From Vibrio celticus (GTDB taxonomy: Bacteria > Pseudomonadota > Gammaproteobacteria > Enterobacterales > Vibrionaceae), in assembly GCF_024347335.1 (NCBI RefSeq), contig NZ_AP025464.1:1550001-1614000 (forward strand): a stretch of 64,000 bases of DNA. The letters run 5' to 3'. Position numbers and translations under genes: made by a program. Positions 9,398-18,374 of this stretch are shown here, piece after piece (position 1 is the stretch's first letter; every line of letters begins with the position of its first letter). The notes beneath the pieces are model-generated. The model saw only the letters and a list, made by a program, of their open reading frames with translations, was not told the origin of the DNA and did no database searches.

Positions 9398-10180
9398 TCA
9401 ATCACTATGTAGAACAACAGATATCTGTTTTTTGAGCAGAGTTTCTGGGATCACTGAGCCCAATCCTGAGTCCAATGCATACTCAATCAATTGGCTTTTG
9501 CTGCGTGCATCGAACTTCTGTTTCAATCTGGCGACATGACCTTCGACCGTTTTGATTGAAATGTTTAGCGTCGACGCGATGTACTGTGGTTTCTTGCCAA
9601 AAAGCAGTAAGAACAGCACCTCTGATTCTCTCGAAGTCAGCCGCTTTTGCAGTTTAGACACACGCGGCTCTGATCCCGCAAGCGATGCCTGATTACCTTT
9701 TGTTCCTGTGGCCTGACAAACCCAATGACCAACCTCTAAGATCGCGGTATCGGTAAGCTCTTGGCCATAGAAGATGGTGCCTTGGACGTTGTCGTCATCA
9801 TCAAGCCAAGGGGTTTTGGTAAAGATATGGGCGTGCCAGCGTCCGTCTGGATAAGGGTGAATATCGAGAATCTTAAGGGTACTGCGTGTATCCATCACAT
9901 GTTTGTCTTGAGCTCTGAAATCTTGTGCGCACTCCGTGGTTTGACTGGGCATGTCGAAGTCGGTCAAGCCAGTACAAGTCTCATTAGGTTTTAAGCCAAT
10001 CAATTGGTTGTAAGCAAGGTTGGCGTACACGAAGACCGAGTCAGTATCTTTGCAGCCCCAGCAGCCTGGAAGTTGTTCGAATAAAGAACGATGTATGGAG
10101 TTTAGTGGATCTGGCAAGGTTTTATCTCGTAAGCTGAGGTATAGCAATGATATCAGTTTCTTATAGCGCTGCAATGTCAA
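9398..10180 (-). CDS. PAS-LuxR family transcriptional regulator
   Basis: 260 residues. A PAS-like domain (about 25-145; FEQLPGCWGCKDTDSVFVYANLAY is its start) is joined to a C-terminal LuxR HTH (about 185-245) with the hallmark LTSRESEVLFLLLFGKKPQYIA and KTVEGHVARLKQKF. The first codon would be TTG at 10180 with no strong ribosome site, so the exact start is unsure. Signal and targets are unknown. The gene converges on pdxH. Confidence 0.8.
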   Translation of the reverse strand: MTLQRYKKLISLLYLSLRDKTLPDPLNSIHRSLFEQLPGCWGCKDTDSVFVYANLAYNQLIGLKPNETCTGLTDFDMPSQTTECAQDFRAQDKHVMDTRSTLKILDIHPYPDGRWHAHIFTKTPWLDDDDNVQGTIFYGQELTDTAILEVGHWVCQATGTKGNQASLAGSEPRVSKLQKRLTSRESEVLFLLLFGKKPQYIASTLNISIKTVEGHVARLKQKFDARSKSQLIEYALDSGLGSVIPETLLKKQISVVLHSD

Positions 10181-10280
10181 TTAGAGTACGAAAAATAAGG
10201 GGTGACTGACAGTTAAACGGACTGCTGATTAACTGTGTCAATCACGGGGAATCGATGGGCATAAAGGGTGATAATCAGGC

Positions 10281-10311
10281 AAAAAAAAGCCAGCCTGAAG
10301 AGGGGCTGGCT
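10281..10311 (-). terminator. Terminator on the minus strand, after the FGE remnant
   Basis: An 8-bp GC-rich stem (AGCCAGCC 10289-10296, GGCTGGCT 10304-10311) leads, on the minus strand, into eight T. It lies about 230 bases downstream of the FGE-like remnant and probably ended that gene's transcript. A second hairpin (arms 10350-10362 and 10372-10384, 12 of 13 pairs) lies between them. Confidence 0.75.
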
Positions 10312-10543
10312 AAAGACAAGATATGCCTTGTCGACATGTAGAAGATTTTCAGTCTAATTTACGAGGGTCAGGTAAATTAAACTGAGGCATCAATTTGATA
10401 CCCAGAGTGACTTACTACTCTATCGACGAATCTACTCCTAGGAGTGCTTATGCATAAGGGGGGAATTCCCCTATAAATGCTGCTCAATGTGATAATTGAG
10501 AACTAGAGTAAATATTTGGGATTCTGAGCCTGTGATTGGGAGC

Positions 10544-10756
10544 CTACAGCTCTCGTACTACTCGGAATCCTAGATAGTTCGCTGCCGTTGAAGGCGGTAC
10601 GTACAGTTCGTTAAACACTTTTGCTTCTTCAGGAGAGAAGCTCCACGCGCCACCTTTCGCTAGGCCTTTCTGAACGGTTGTCCATTCCCATACATTACCC
10701 ACCATGTCGTAGAAGCCTGTAAAATGTTTTTCGTGTTTGTGCGATTGCTTGTGAAG
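10544..10756 (-). pseudogene. C-terminal remnant of a formylglycine-generating-enzyme (SUMF1) domain protein
   Basis: On the minus strand about 65 codons read HKHEKHFTGFYDMVGNVWEW, then KGGAWSFSPEEAKVFNELY and NYLGFRVVREL before TAG at 10546-10544. GFYDMVGNVWEW and GFRVVRE are hallmarks of the C-terminal half of the FGE/SUMF1 fold. A stop codon in the same frame lies about 12 codons upstream of this stretch, and no N-terminal half is seen up to 10960. So this is a truncated relic, apparently with its own terminator kept. The original role (modifying or anchoring enzyme) cannot be told. Confidence 0.7.
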
Positions 10757-10807
10757 CCCCTAAACTCACCGGAACGATTGGTTTTACAACGCCCGTAGTT
10801 TATACAC

Positions 10808-10839
10808 TCTTGATCATCTTTCCGGAGGCATGATCAAGA
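10808..10839. promoter_or_regulatory. Perfect inverted repeat upstream of the AraC-type regulator
   Basis: Two 10-base arms (TCTTGATCAT at 10808-10817 and ATGATCAAGA at 10830-10839) face each other over 12 bases. Further TGATC/GATCA copies lie at about 10850 and 10884-10891. The cluster ends about 70 bases before the regulator's ATG, so self-regulation or control by another factor is plausible; which protein binds is not known. Confidence 0.45.
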
Positions 10840-10960
10840 CGATCGCAGTGATGATCTTTCCTTTGAGGTCAGGAAATGACTCTCATGATCATTTACAAAT
10901 TCATCTTATGCAGATTTCAGAGTATTATTCTTACTATGTCGATCTGAGTATTTTGCTGTC

Positions 10961-11785
10961 ATGCCAAAACCTTTACCCTTTCCAAACCTAGACTTGTCCC
11001 CGCTAGGCCTTACTGGCCCTCGCCCTGCGGAGATCATTACTTTGCCTTCGCATATGGATTGTCACGATCACCACTATTCGCAGGTCGTGATTGGTTTAAA
11101 AGGTCAGGCAGAATTTGAAGTTTGCGGTAAAGGTAATCTTATCGGGCCGGGTCAAGGTTGTGTGGTAACGGCAAGCTCTGATCATGCTTTCGGTGGGGTG
11201 GTCGGTCAGTCGGATATCCTAGTGCTTAACATGCCAGTGCCAACCGATGATGACCCTCTAATGTTAGAGAAGATTAACCAGTTAGAATCATCGAACGTCT
11301 ACTTTCAATTAGACGCGCAAATTCAAAAGCTTATCCATATGTTGGTGCAAGAAATGCAGGCGAGCCCGGATGATCTATTGTTAAGCCGTGCCTGTAATGA
11401 CACGGTGATCGCTCTGATGCAAAGGCACATCTCGGCATTTGAAACCTCAATTAAAGACTCGCGTTTTGATCTTGAAGCTCTGGATCGTTATATCGAGCAA
11501 CACCTCGCAAATAAGATCTCCGTCGCGCAGCTAGCAGGCAGTGTGTTTTTGGGTGAGAGCCAGTTTCACATGCTATTCAAAGAGCAAATGGGCATTACCC
11601 CTCACCAGTATGTATTAGGTAAGCGTATCGACCGCTCTCGCCGCTTGATCGAACAAGGCAACCTGAGCCTTGGCCAGGTTGCAGAATTGGCTGGTTTCTC
11701 CGGCCAATCTTCCTTTACTCACACCTTTTCACGCCTTCAAGGCATGTCACCATCCCAATATAAAAAGAAAATTTCTGTTAAATAG
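10961..11785 (+). CDS. AraC-family regulator beside putA (PutR-like)
   Basis: 274 residues. An N-terminal cupin sensor (about 25-110; SQVVIGLKGQAEFEVCGKG) and a C-terminal double-HTH AraC domain (about 168-270) with AELAGFSGQSSFTHTFSRLQ and MSPSQYKK. It lies 182 bases before putA on the same strand. PutA here lacks the ribbon-helix-helix domain with which enteric PutA represses its own operon, so this protein is the natural candidate for proline-responsive control. That role rests on position only. No strong ribosome site precedes the ATG. Confidence 0.78.
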   Translation: MPKPLPFPNLDLSPLGLTGPRPAEIITLPSHMDCHDHHYSQVVIGLKGQAEFEVCGKGNLIGPGQGCVVTASSDHAFGGVVGQSDILVLNMPVPTDDDPLMLEKINQLESSNVYFQLDAQIQKLIHMLVQEMQASPDDLLLSRACNDTVIALMQRHISAFETSIKDSRFDLEALDRYIEQHLANKISVAQLAGSVFLGESQFHMLFKEQMGITPHQYVLGKRIDRSRRLIEQGNLSLGQVAELAGFSGQSSFTHTFSRLQGMSPSQYKKKISVK

Positions 11786-11967
11786 TGAAACAAAACGGCA
11801 TGTTATTTTAAAGTTTCATGTGTGACGTTGTGTTTGTTTTGTTAATAAAGCGAGTTTTTAGCAAAAAACTCGGAGTTTTTGACAAGTAATCCTTATATAC
11901 TCTAAATACACTGCAGCCATTGTAGAGATCCCCGGGCTAATTCCGGGTGTGAGATTAAGGAAAACGC

Positions 11968-14900
11968 ATGTTTACAGCTACTGATGTGTTAAAGCCAGAA
12001 TTCAATGAGCAGTCGCTTACTGATCTATGGTCGCTTATCTCACCATTATATATGGTGGATGAAACCCAATGGCTAGAGCAACTTCTGCCACTAGCTACCC
12101 CTTCTGAGTCTGAAAAGCAGCAAATCACAGAGAAAACGACCTCATTGATCGAAGCTATCCGTGCGGATAAGACTTCTATCCAGATGATCGATGCACTGTT
12201 GCTTGAATACAGCTTAGATACTCAAGAGGGCATCTTGCTGATGTGTCTGGCGGAAGCCTTGATGCGTATTCCTGATTCAGCAACGGCTGATGCACTGATT
12301 CGCGACAAACTAAGCGTTGCGGATTGGAAGTCTCACCTTAAGAATTCTGATTCGGTGTTTGTTAACGCATCCACTTGGGGATTAATGCTAACGGGTAAGG
12401 TGGTTGGGCTTTCATCTAAAGAGCAGAGTGCAGGTCAAGCGGTTAACCGTCTAGTGAACAAGCTTTCTGAGCCGGTGATTCGTAAAGCGATGCACCAAGC
12501 AATGAAGGTGATGGGTCACCAATTCGTTCTTGGCCGCAGCATTGCTGAAGCGCAGAAGAACGGTAAGTCTATGCGTGACAAAGGTTTTACCTACTCATAC
12601 GACATGCTAGGTGAAGCGGCACTGACTACTGCAGACGCAAACAAATACTTCAAAGATTACCTAATGGCGATTGAAGCCGTAGGTCGAGACACGTATGTCT
12701 CTTCAAAATCGAGCCCTGCGCCATCGGTATCTATCAAGCTTTCTGCGCTTCACCCACGTTATGAAGTGGCGAACGAAGACCGCGTACTGACTGAACTTTG
12801 CGACACGCTAGAGCAGTTATTGCGCCGAGCAGTAGAGCTAGATGTTGCAATTACGATCGATGCGGAAGAAGCGGATCGCCTAGAGCTTTCTCTTAAATTA
12901 TTCGAAAAACTGTACCGCACTGATCTTGTAAAAGGTTGGGGTAAATTTGGTCTGGTTATTCAAGCTTACTCAAAGCGTGCACTTCCGGTTCTAGTATGGC
13001 TAAACCGCCTAGCGAAAGAGCAGGGTGATTTGATCCCGCTTCGCTTAGTGAAAGGCGCTTACTGGGACAGCGAAATCAAATGGTCACAACAAGCGGGCTT
13101 TACTGATTACCCAGTTTACACACGTAAAGAAGCGACAGACGTAGCTTACCTTGCATGTGCGCGTTACCTATTGAGCCCAAGCGTTCGTGGCAATATCTTC
13201 CCTCAGTTTGCGAGCCACAATGCTCATACGGTTTCTGCTATTGCAGTAATGACCGAGCATAAAGACTTTGAATTCCAACGCTTACACGGCATGGGTGACT
13301 CACTTTACAACCATGCGATGGAAGCTTACCAACAGTCAGTACGTATCTACGCACCAGTTGGCAGCCACAAAGATCTACTGCCATACCTAGTACGTCGCTT
13401 GCTAGAGAACGGTGCAAACAGCTCGTTTGTGCACCGTCTAGTCGATGCACGTTGCCCAGTGGCAGAACTGACTCAACACCCAGTCGATATGCTTCTGGCG
13501 TTCGATACATTGAACAACACTAAGATTCCTCTGCCGCCAGCGGTATTCCCTGAGCGTAAAAACTCTTACGGTGTGAACATTGATATCGAAAGCGAAGCGC
13601 ATCAGTTTGAAGAGCAAGTAAAAGGCTTCTTAAACAATCAATGGACTGCTGGCCCTGTGATCAACGGTGAATCTCTTGCCGAAAGCATGATCAAGGCTGA
13701 TCAGAACGTTGAGCAAGTGACGGCACCTTATGATCGTCGTATTAATGTGGGTCAGGTGGCTTTCGCTAACCTTGATCATGTTTCCGCTGCGATCACTGGC
13801 GCAGACGCAGCATTCGCTGATTGGAACGCAACTTCGGTTGAAACCAAAGCGGCTGCACTTGATAAGTTGGCTGACCTGATGGAAGACAACCTCGCTGAGC
13901 TGGTGGCAATTTGTCATCAAGAAGCGGGTAAGACGATTCACGACAGCGTTGATGAAGTGCGTGAAGCGGTCGACTTCTGTCGTTACTACGCAAAACAAGC
14001 AGATAACCTACAAGGTTTCGAACTAAAAGGTTTTGATGGCCAAACACGAATCGCTTCTCGACAAGGTCGTGGTGTGTTCGTTTGTATCAGCCCTTGGAAC
14101 TTCCCTCTAGCTATCTTCCTTGGCCAAATTACTGCAGCACTAGTGGCGGGTAACACGGTTGTGGCGAAGCCTGCCGAGCAAACAAGCTTAATTGCAGCTC
14201 GCGCAGTGGAATTGATGAATGAAGCGGGCTTCCCTGCTGGCACCATTCAGTTACTACCGGGTCACGGTGCTGAGATCGGCAGTGCACTAACAAGCCATGA
14301 TGCGATTGCGGGCGTTGCCTTTACTGGTTCTACGCCAACGGCACAGCGTATCAATGTGTCATTAGCCACTCGTAATGCTAAGCCAGTTCCGTTTATCGCG
14401 GAAACCGGCGGCCAGAACGCGATGATCGTCGACAGTACTGCACTGCCTGAACAGGTAGTTCGTGATGTGATTCGTTCAGCATTCGCTTCAGCAGGTCAGC
14501 GTTGTTCTGCACTACGTGTGCTTTACATCCAAGAAGACATTGCAGACCGCGTGGTTGGGTTGATTCACGGTGCAATGGACGAGCTGAGTGTTGGTATTCC
14601 ACACCTTCATAAAACCGATGTTGGCCCTGTTATCGACCAAAACGCGAAACAGAAGCTAATGGCGCACTTAGAAAACATGACCAATACCCAGAAGAAGGTG
14701 GCTCAACTTTCTCTAGGTACGGATTGTGAACATGGTGATTTTGTTCCACCAAGTGCTTTTGAGATTGATGACATCAGCTGCTTGAAAGAAGAACAGTTTG
14801 GCCCAGTGCTACACATTGTTCGCTTCAAAGCGAATGAGCTAGCGCAAGTGGTAGACCAAATCAACCAAACGGGCTTTGGCTTAACCATGGGTATCCACAG

Positions 14901-15105
14901 CCGTAACGAGACAACTTACCGTTGGATCGAAAAACACGTTCGTGTGGGTAACTGCTACATCAACCGTGACCAAGTGGGCGCCGTTGTTGGTGTTCAACCA
15001 TTTGGTGGTCAAGGCTTATCAGGTACTGGCCCTAAAGCGGGTGGTCCTCACTACCTATACCGCTTTACTGATGTTCATTTCTCTCAATCACAAGACAAGG
15101 CATAA
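11968..15105 (+). CDS. putA: Bifunctional proline dehydrogenase / 1-pyrroline-5-carboxylate dehydrogenase
   Basis: 1045 residues. The PutA arm and FAD-dependent proline dehydrogenase barrel span about 1-490 (motifs SIKLSALHPRYE, LRLVKGAYWDSEIK, FASHNAHT). The NAD-dependent aldehyde dehydrogenase spans about 530-1035, with catalytic Glu812 (ETGGQN) and Cys846 (GQRCSALR). Proline is oxidised to glutamate with channelling of the P5C intermediate. It lacks both the N-terminal DNA-binding domain and the C-terminal extension of E. coli PutA (1320 residues), so it is a minimal PutA. AAGGAAAA lies just before the ATG. A GC hairpin lies at about 11929-11948 in the leader. Confidence 0.96.
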   Translation: MFTATDVLKPEFNEQSLTDLWSLISPLYMVDETQWLEQLLPLATPSESEKQQITEKTTSLIEAIRADKTSIQMIDALLLEYSLDTQEGILLMCLAEALMRIPDSATADALIRDKLSVADWKSHLKNSDSVFVNASTWGLMLTGKVVGLSSKEQSAGQAVNRLVNKLSEPVIRKAMHQAMKVMGHQFVLGRSIAEAQKNGKSMRDKGFTYSYDMLGEAALTTADANKYFKDYLMAIEAVGRDTYVSSKSSPAPSVSIKLSALHPRYEVANEDRVLTELCDTLEQLLRRAVELDVAITIDAEEADRLELSLKLFEKLYRTDLVKGWGKFGLVIQAYSKRALPVLVWLNRLAKEQGDLIPLRLVKGAYWDSEIKWSQQAGFTDYPVYTRKEATDVAYLACARYLLSPSVRGNIFPQFASHNAHTVSAIAVMTEHKDFEFQRLHGMGDSLYNHAMEAYQQSVRIYAPVGSHKDLLPYLVRRLLENGANSSFVHRLVDARCPVAELTQHPVDMLLAFDTLNNTKIPLPPAVFPERKNSYGVNIDIESEAHQFEEQVKGFLNNQWTAGPVINGESLAESMIKADQNVEQVTAPYDRRINVGQVAFANLDHVSAAITGADAAFADWNATSVETKAAALDKLADLMEDNLAELVAICHQEAGKTIHDSVDEVREAVDFCRYYAKQADNLQGFELKGFDGQTRIASRQGRGVFVCISPWNFPLAIFLGQITAALVAGNTVVAKPAEQTSLIAARAVELMNEAGFPAGTIQLLPGHGAEIGSALTSHDAIAGVAFTGSTPTAQRINVSLATRNAKPVPFIAETGGQNAMIVDSTALPEQVVRDVIRSAFASAGQRCSALRVLYIQEDIADRVVGLIHGAMDELSVGIPHLHKTDVGPVIDQNAKQKLMAHLENMTNTQKKVAQLSLGTDCEHGDFVPPSAFEIDDISCLKEEQFGPVLHIVRFKANELAQVVDQINQTGFGLTMGIHSRNETTYRWIEKHVRVGNCYINRDQVGAVVGVQPFGGQGLSGTGPKAGGPHYLYRFTDVHFSQSQDKA

Positions 15106-15116
15106 GGAGCATTATC

Positions 15117-15821
15117 ATGGTTCATCAAGTGACAGGTTTTTCTGATGCTTTGCTAGCGTGGGAACAATGGAATCTTACCGATTTTGATTACAAGAGTGCT
15201 CAGGTACTTGCGCTTAAATCAGAGATCGAAAGTCAATCTGTGCCTTTGGCGACGGTGGCGACTTATCATCTAGAGCAAGCGTCTGCACTGCTTTCTGAAC
15301 ATCACCTAATGGCAGGTCCTACGGGCGAAACCAATGAGTTGTATGCCGCTGGTCGCGGTGTGGCTTTGGTGATTGTTGATGATTGCGAAGAGAAAGTGCC
15401 AGCACTGCAAACTGCAATGGCTTTGATTACTGCTGCGCTATTGGCAGGTAACAGCGTTCAATTGTGCAGTGATGATATGCAGTTCAATACCTTAGTTGCA
15501 GACGCAGCTAAGTCGGCGAACTTGCCAACTAACTTGGTGCAAGTTGCCTCGTATGACGCTGCTCAACAGTTGTTGTCTTGCGATGTACGTAGCGCGGGTT
15601 ACGTGGGTAACTCGCAAACGGCACAAGCTATCAATTTACAGCTTGCTAAGCGTGACGGTGCAATCGTCGGTTTAGTAGCTGAAACGGATCTGGCGACAAT
15701 GAATGTTGCCAATGATCCACACCTATCGCTGCGCTTCATTACCGAGCGTACGCGAACTATAAATATAACAGCCGTGGGCGGTAACGCGACTTTGCTCGAA
15801 CTTGGAAGCGAAGCTCACTAA
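15117..15821 (+). CDS. Short ALDH-like protein of the put operon (no catalytic residues)
   Basis: 234 residues, 11 bases after putA, with AAGGAG before the ATG. Usually annotated as 1-pyrroline-5-carboxylate dehydrogenase in vibrios, but it looks like a shrunken ALDH cofactor domain: AAGRGVALVIVDD and MALITAALLAGNSV align with RQGRGVFVCISPW and QITAALVAGNTV of PutA, and GYVGNSQTAQAINLQLAKRD with AFTGSTPTAQRINVSLATRN. The segment with the catalytic Cys is absent, and AETD replaces AETGGQN. It is probably not an enzyme by itself; a structural or regulatory partner of PutA is conceivable. Function unknown. Confidence 0.75.
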   Translation: MVHQVTGFSDALLAWEQWNLTDFDYKSAQVLALKSEIESQSVPLATVATYHLEQASALLSEHHLMAGPTGETNELYAAGRGVALVIVDDCEEKVPALQTAMALITAALLAGNSVQLCSDDMQFNTLVADAAKSANLPTNLVQVASYDAAQQLLSCDVRSAGYVGNSQTAQAINLQLAKRDGAIVGLVAETDLATMNVANDPHLSLRFITERTRTINITAVGGNATLLELGSEAH

Positions 15822-15834
15822 CCTTCAGTAAAAT

Positions 15835-15975
15835 TGGCTCTAAGCACTTTTGGTTGTTTCCATTTTTGGTTGTTTCCACTTTTGGATTTAACCCATAGTG
15901 CTTTGGAGCCTGAATACCTAACTCAATGCACTCGCTTGCCTTTATGGTGAGTGTCTTGCATTGAATTAGGCATGG
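15835..15975 (+). promoter_or_regulatory. Structured putA-putP intergenic region
   Basis: Two nested fold-back elements are visible. GGCTCTAAGCAC (15836-15847) can pair with GTGCTTTGGAGCC (15898-15910). CCTAACTCAATGCA (about 15919-15932) pairs with TGCATTGAATTAGG (about 15957-15970) with one mismatch. A 16-base direct repeat with core TTTTGGTTGTTTCCA lies inside the first. Neither ends in a clear T run, so they look like attenuator, processing or stability elements between putA and putP. Confidence 0.4.
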
Positions 15976-16004
15976 AAGGCTTTCTACAAAATGAGGACTA
16001 TCAA

Positions 16005-17498
16005 ATGATAGAAAACAGTTTTGCAATAACGACGACGTTCATTGCGTATCTAATTATGATGCTAGCGATCGGTGTTATTGCTTACAAACGTACATCTAAC
16101 TCAACTGACTACTTCCTAGGTGGTCGTTCGTTAGGCCCATGGCCTGCTGCACTTTCTGCTGGTGCATCAGACATGAGTGGTTGGCTGTTACTTGGCCTGC
16201 CTGGTTACGCTTACGCTGCTGGCTTTGAAGCATTCTGGCTTGCTGGTGGCCTACTTGTGGGTACTTGGGCAAACTGGTTAATCAGTGCTAAACGCCTACG
16301 TACTTACAGCATTACTACAGAGTCACTGACACTGCCTGAGTTCCTATCTCGTCGCTTCAACGATAACTCTAAGCTGATCCAAACAATTTCTGCTTTCTTT
16401 ATCCTTTTATTCTTCCTTTTCTACACAAGTTCAGGCTTGGTAGCTGGTGGTAAATTGTTTGAAACGGTATTCGGCCTAGATTACACAACGGCAGTAATTA
16501 TCGGTACGGTATGTGTGGTTTCTTACACCCTGTTTGGTGGTTTCCTAGCGGTATCTTGGACTGACTTGGTTCAAGGTTTACTAATGTCTGCTGCGCTATT
16601 GATTGTACCAATCGCGGCAATGAACGGCGGCCTTGGTCAGTTGTCTAGCGACCTGCACAACATCAACCCAGAGCTACTAACGCTATGGAATGATGCGAAA
16701 GGTGAGCCGCTTTCTGCTATCGCGATTATCTCGCTAGCGGCATGGGGTCTAGGTTACTTCGGTCAGCCGCACATCCTTGCTCGTTTCAAAGCAACACGTA
16801 CTAATAAAGACCTAACAACAGCGCGTCGTATCGCGGTGGTATGGACAGCACTGTCTATGATTGGTGCAATGCTGGTGGGTCTTGTTGGTCTAATCTACGT
16901 AACTAACTCTGGAGCACCTAAGCTAGACGATGGCGAGAAGATCTTCATGCTTCTTGTAAACGCGATGTTCCACCCAGTTATCGCAGGTATCCTACTTGCT
17001 GCAATCCTAGCGGCAATCATGAGTACTGCGGATTCACAACTTCTTGTTTCTTCATCTGCAATGGCAGAAGATTTGTACAAGCAAGTGCTTAAGAAAGATG
17101 CGACGTCTGAAGAGATCGTTCGTGTCGGCCGCTTCGCGGTAATCCTAATCTCTCTCATTGCACTTGTGCTAGCGATGACGCCAGACAGTTCAGTACTTGG
17201 CCTTGTGTCTTACGCATGGGCTGGTTTTGGTGCTGCGTTTGGCCCAGCTATCGTATTGAGCCTTTACTGGTCTCGTATGAACCGTAACGGAGCTCTAGCG
17301 GGTATCGTAGTTGGTGGTGTTACGATTGTACTTTGGAAACAGTTCACAGGCGGTTGGTTCGATGTGTATGAAATCGTACCGGGAATCATCCTATCAACGA
17401 TTTCTATCGTTGTGGTTAGCTTGATTACTGGTGAGCCAGAAGATGAAGTTAAGAAGCAACATGCTGAGTTCGAGAAGAACCTCGTTGAGCTAGACTAA
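16005..17498 (+). CDS. putP: Sodium/proline symporter
   Basis: 497 residues from the ATG at 16005, chosen because GAGGA lies about 9 bases upstream and the length then fits PutP (502 in E. coli). It is an SSS-family carrier with about 13 TM helices. The sodium/proline site motif GASDMSGWLLLGLPGYAYA, TSSGLVAGGKLFE and STADSQLLVSSSAMAEDLYK are characteristic. It imports proline for PutA. It follows the put genes on the same strand after a structured 180-base gap and may have its own promoter. Confidence 0.95.
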   Translation: MIENSFAITTTFIAYLIMMLAIGVIAYKRTSNSTDYFLGGRSLGPWPAALSAGASDMSGWLLLGLPGYAYAAGFEAFWLAGGLLVGTWANWLISAKRLRTYSITTESLTLPEFLSRRFNDNSKLIQTISAFFILLFFLFYTSSGLVAGGKLFETVFGLDYTTAVIIGTVCVVSYTLFGGFLAVSWTDLVQGLLMSAALLIVPIAAMNGGLGQLSSDLHNINPELLTLWNDAKGEPLSAIAIISLAAWGLGYFGQPHILARFKATRTNKDLTTARRIAVVWTALSMIGAMLVGLVGLIYVTNSGAPKLDDGEKIFMLLVNAMFHPVIAGILLAAILAAIMSTADSQLLVSSSAMAEDLYKQVLKKDATSEEIVRVGRFAVILISLIALVLAMTPDSSVLGLVSYAWAGFGAAFGPAIVLSLYWSRMNRNGALAGIVVGGVTIVLWKQFTGGWFDVYEIVPGIILSTISIVVVSLITGEPEDEVKKQHAEFEKNLVELD

Positions 17499-17546
17499 TT
17501 TACATTGTAAAAATACAGATGAATTAGCAAAAGCAATTGCAACAAA

Positions 17547-17579
17547 TAATAGAGTCACTTCGGTGGCTCTATTTTTTTG
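17547..17579 (+). terminator. Rho-independent terminator after putP
   Basis: Stem ATAGAGTCAC / GTGGCTCTAT around a TTCG loop, followed by seven T. It closes the put locus. Confidence 0.9.
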
Positions 17580-17793
17580 ACCAGTCCCTAATGCTTTCGA
17601 CTTCTTTTTGAACGATATTCAATGACTCCAAGAACTCTTGGTGAGCACTCGGTTCCATCTTCTCAAACAGCCTGTGTCAGTTGTACATGTATTCTTCATT
17701 GCCCCCGTAATTCTCCATGACGTGACCCTAGCGTTCTTTATCAATATTGGTGTTTATTGCTTCGTGCTCGATCAATATGTTTTTTGTGATCAT
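17569..17793 (-). pseudogene. Small hypothetical gene with two in-frame stops
   Basis: 75 codons in one minus-strand frame start at ATG17793 (MITKNILIEHEAINTN) and end in SKK-stop inside the putP terminator. Two internal stops (TAG after DKER, TGA after EEYMYN) interrupt it, but the flanking residues (HRLFEKMEPSAHQEFLESLN, VQKEVESIRDW) look protein-like and charged. It may be a decayed small gene. No family recognised; chance cannot be ruled out. Confidence 0.35.
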
Positions 17794-18087
17794 TAAAAGC
17801 TGAGTTTTCTTTATGTGGGTGCGACTTTTGTCTTATTTCAAATTCGGATGAATACGGGTGAGGTACTGCCGTTATCGGGTTTTACAATGTAAATCGAACC
17901 CGAATGATTAAAAGGGGGGTAAATAGAAGAAGGATCTTGATGACGCTTGATATCAAAAAACGAAGGGAAAAATGGCTATTTTTTGAACTTGGCGCTCACT
18001 TTTGTGATTAGCTCGGTGAATTGTTGAACTGAATTAGACATGATGTGTCAATTGTCAGTAACCACTAAAGACCTATAGGACAAAGGT
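17794..18087. other. Intergenic stretch with no recognised gene
   Basis: AT-rich, 294 bases. I see no convincing reading frame or strong hairpin. It should hold the promoter of the small Cys-rich protein that begins at 18088. Confidence 0.5.
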
Positions 18088-18312
18088 ATGCCAGATCTCT
18101 ATTGCAAAGGATGTAAAAAAACAACACTACATAAGTCTATAATGAAACGTTGTGAATCAGAGCCCGAGACAACCTCTGGCCGTATGATGCAATGGACGTC
18201 AAAGCTATTTAGTGGAAACCTGTACTACGATATGGAAACTCAGCACTTCTGCCGCACGTGTAACTGCCGTTGCGAAACAGGAAGTACTGTACCCCAAGTT
18301 GGTTTAGCTTAA
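18088..18312 (+). CDS. Small Cys-rich (zinc-ribbon-like) hypothetical protein
   Basis: 74 residues with two cysteine knuckles: YCKGCKK near the N-terminus and FCRTCNCRC near the C-terminus, the pattern of a metal-binding ribbon. TAGGACAAAGGT precedes the ATG. A terminator follows 30 bases after the stop. No function is assigned; similar short proteins occur in vibrios. Confidence 0.7.
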   Translation: MPDLYCKGCKKTTLHKSIMKRCESEPETTSGRMMQWTSKLFSGNLYYDMETQHFCRTCNCRCETGSTVPQVGLA

Positions 18313-18341
18313 CTTACAGTAAGCGCTCACTAACTTAGATC

Positions 18342-18369
18342 AAAAAACCTCCGTTTTAGGAGGTTTTTG
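18342..18369. terminator. Bidirectional terminator between two small genes
   Basis: AAAAACCTCC pairs with GGAGGTTTTT over a 7-base loop, with A and T runs on both sides. It can serve the Cys-rich gene (plus) and the 56-residue gene (minus). Confidence 0.88.
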
Positions 18370-18374
18370 CGTTT

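Noticed and set aside
13238..14888. Several open frames of 60-122 codons on the minus strand inside putA.
   Set aside because: They are shadows of a strongly biased coding gene, without ribosome sites or family resemblance.
15848..15886. Short direct repeats (TTTTGGTTGTTTCCA) as a possible CRISPR-like or phase-variable repeat.
   Set aside because: Only two copies without spacers, within a larger fold-back structure.
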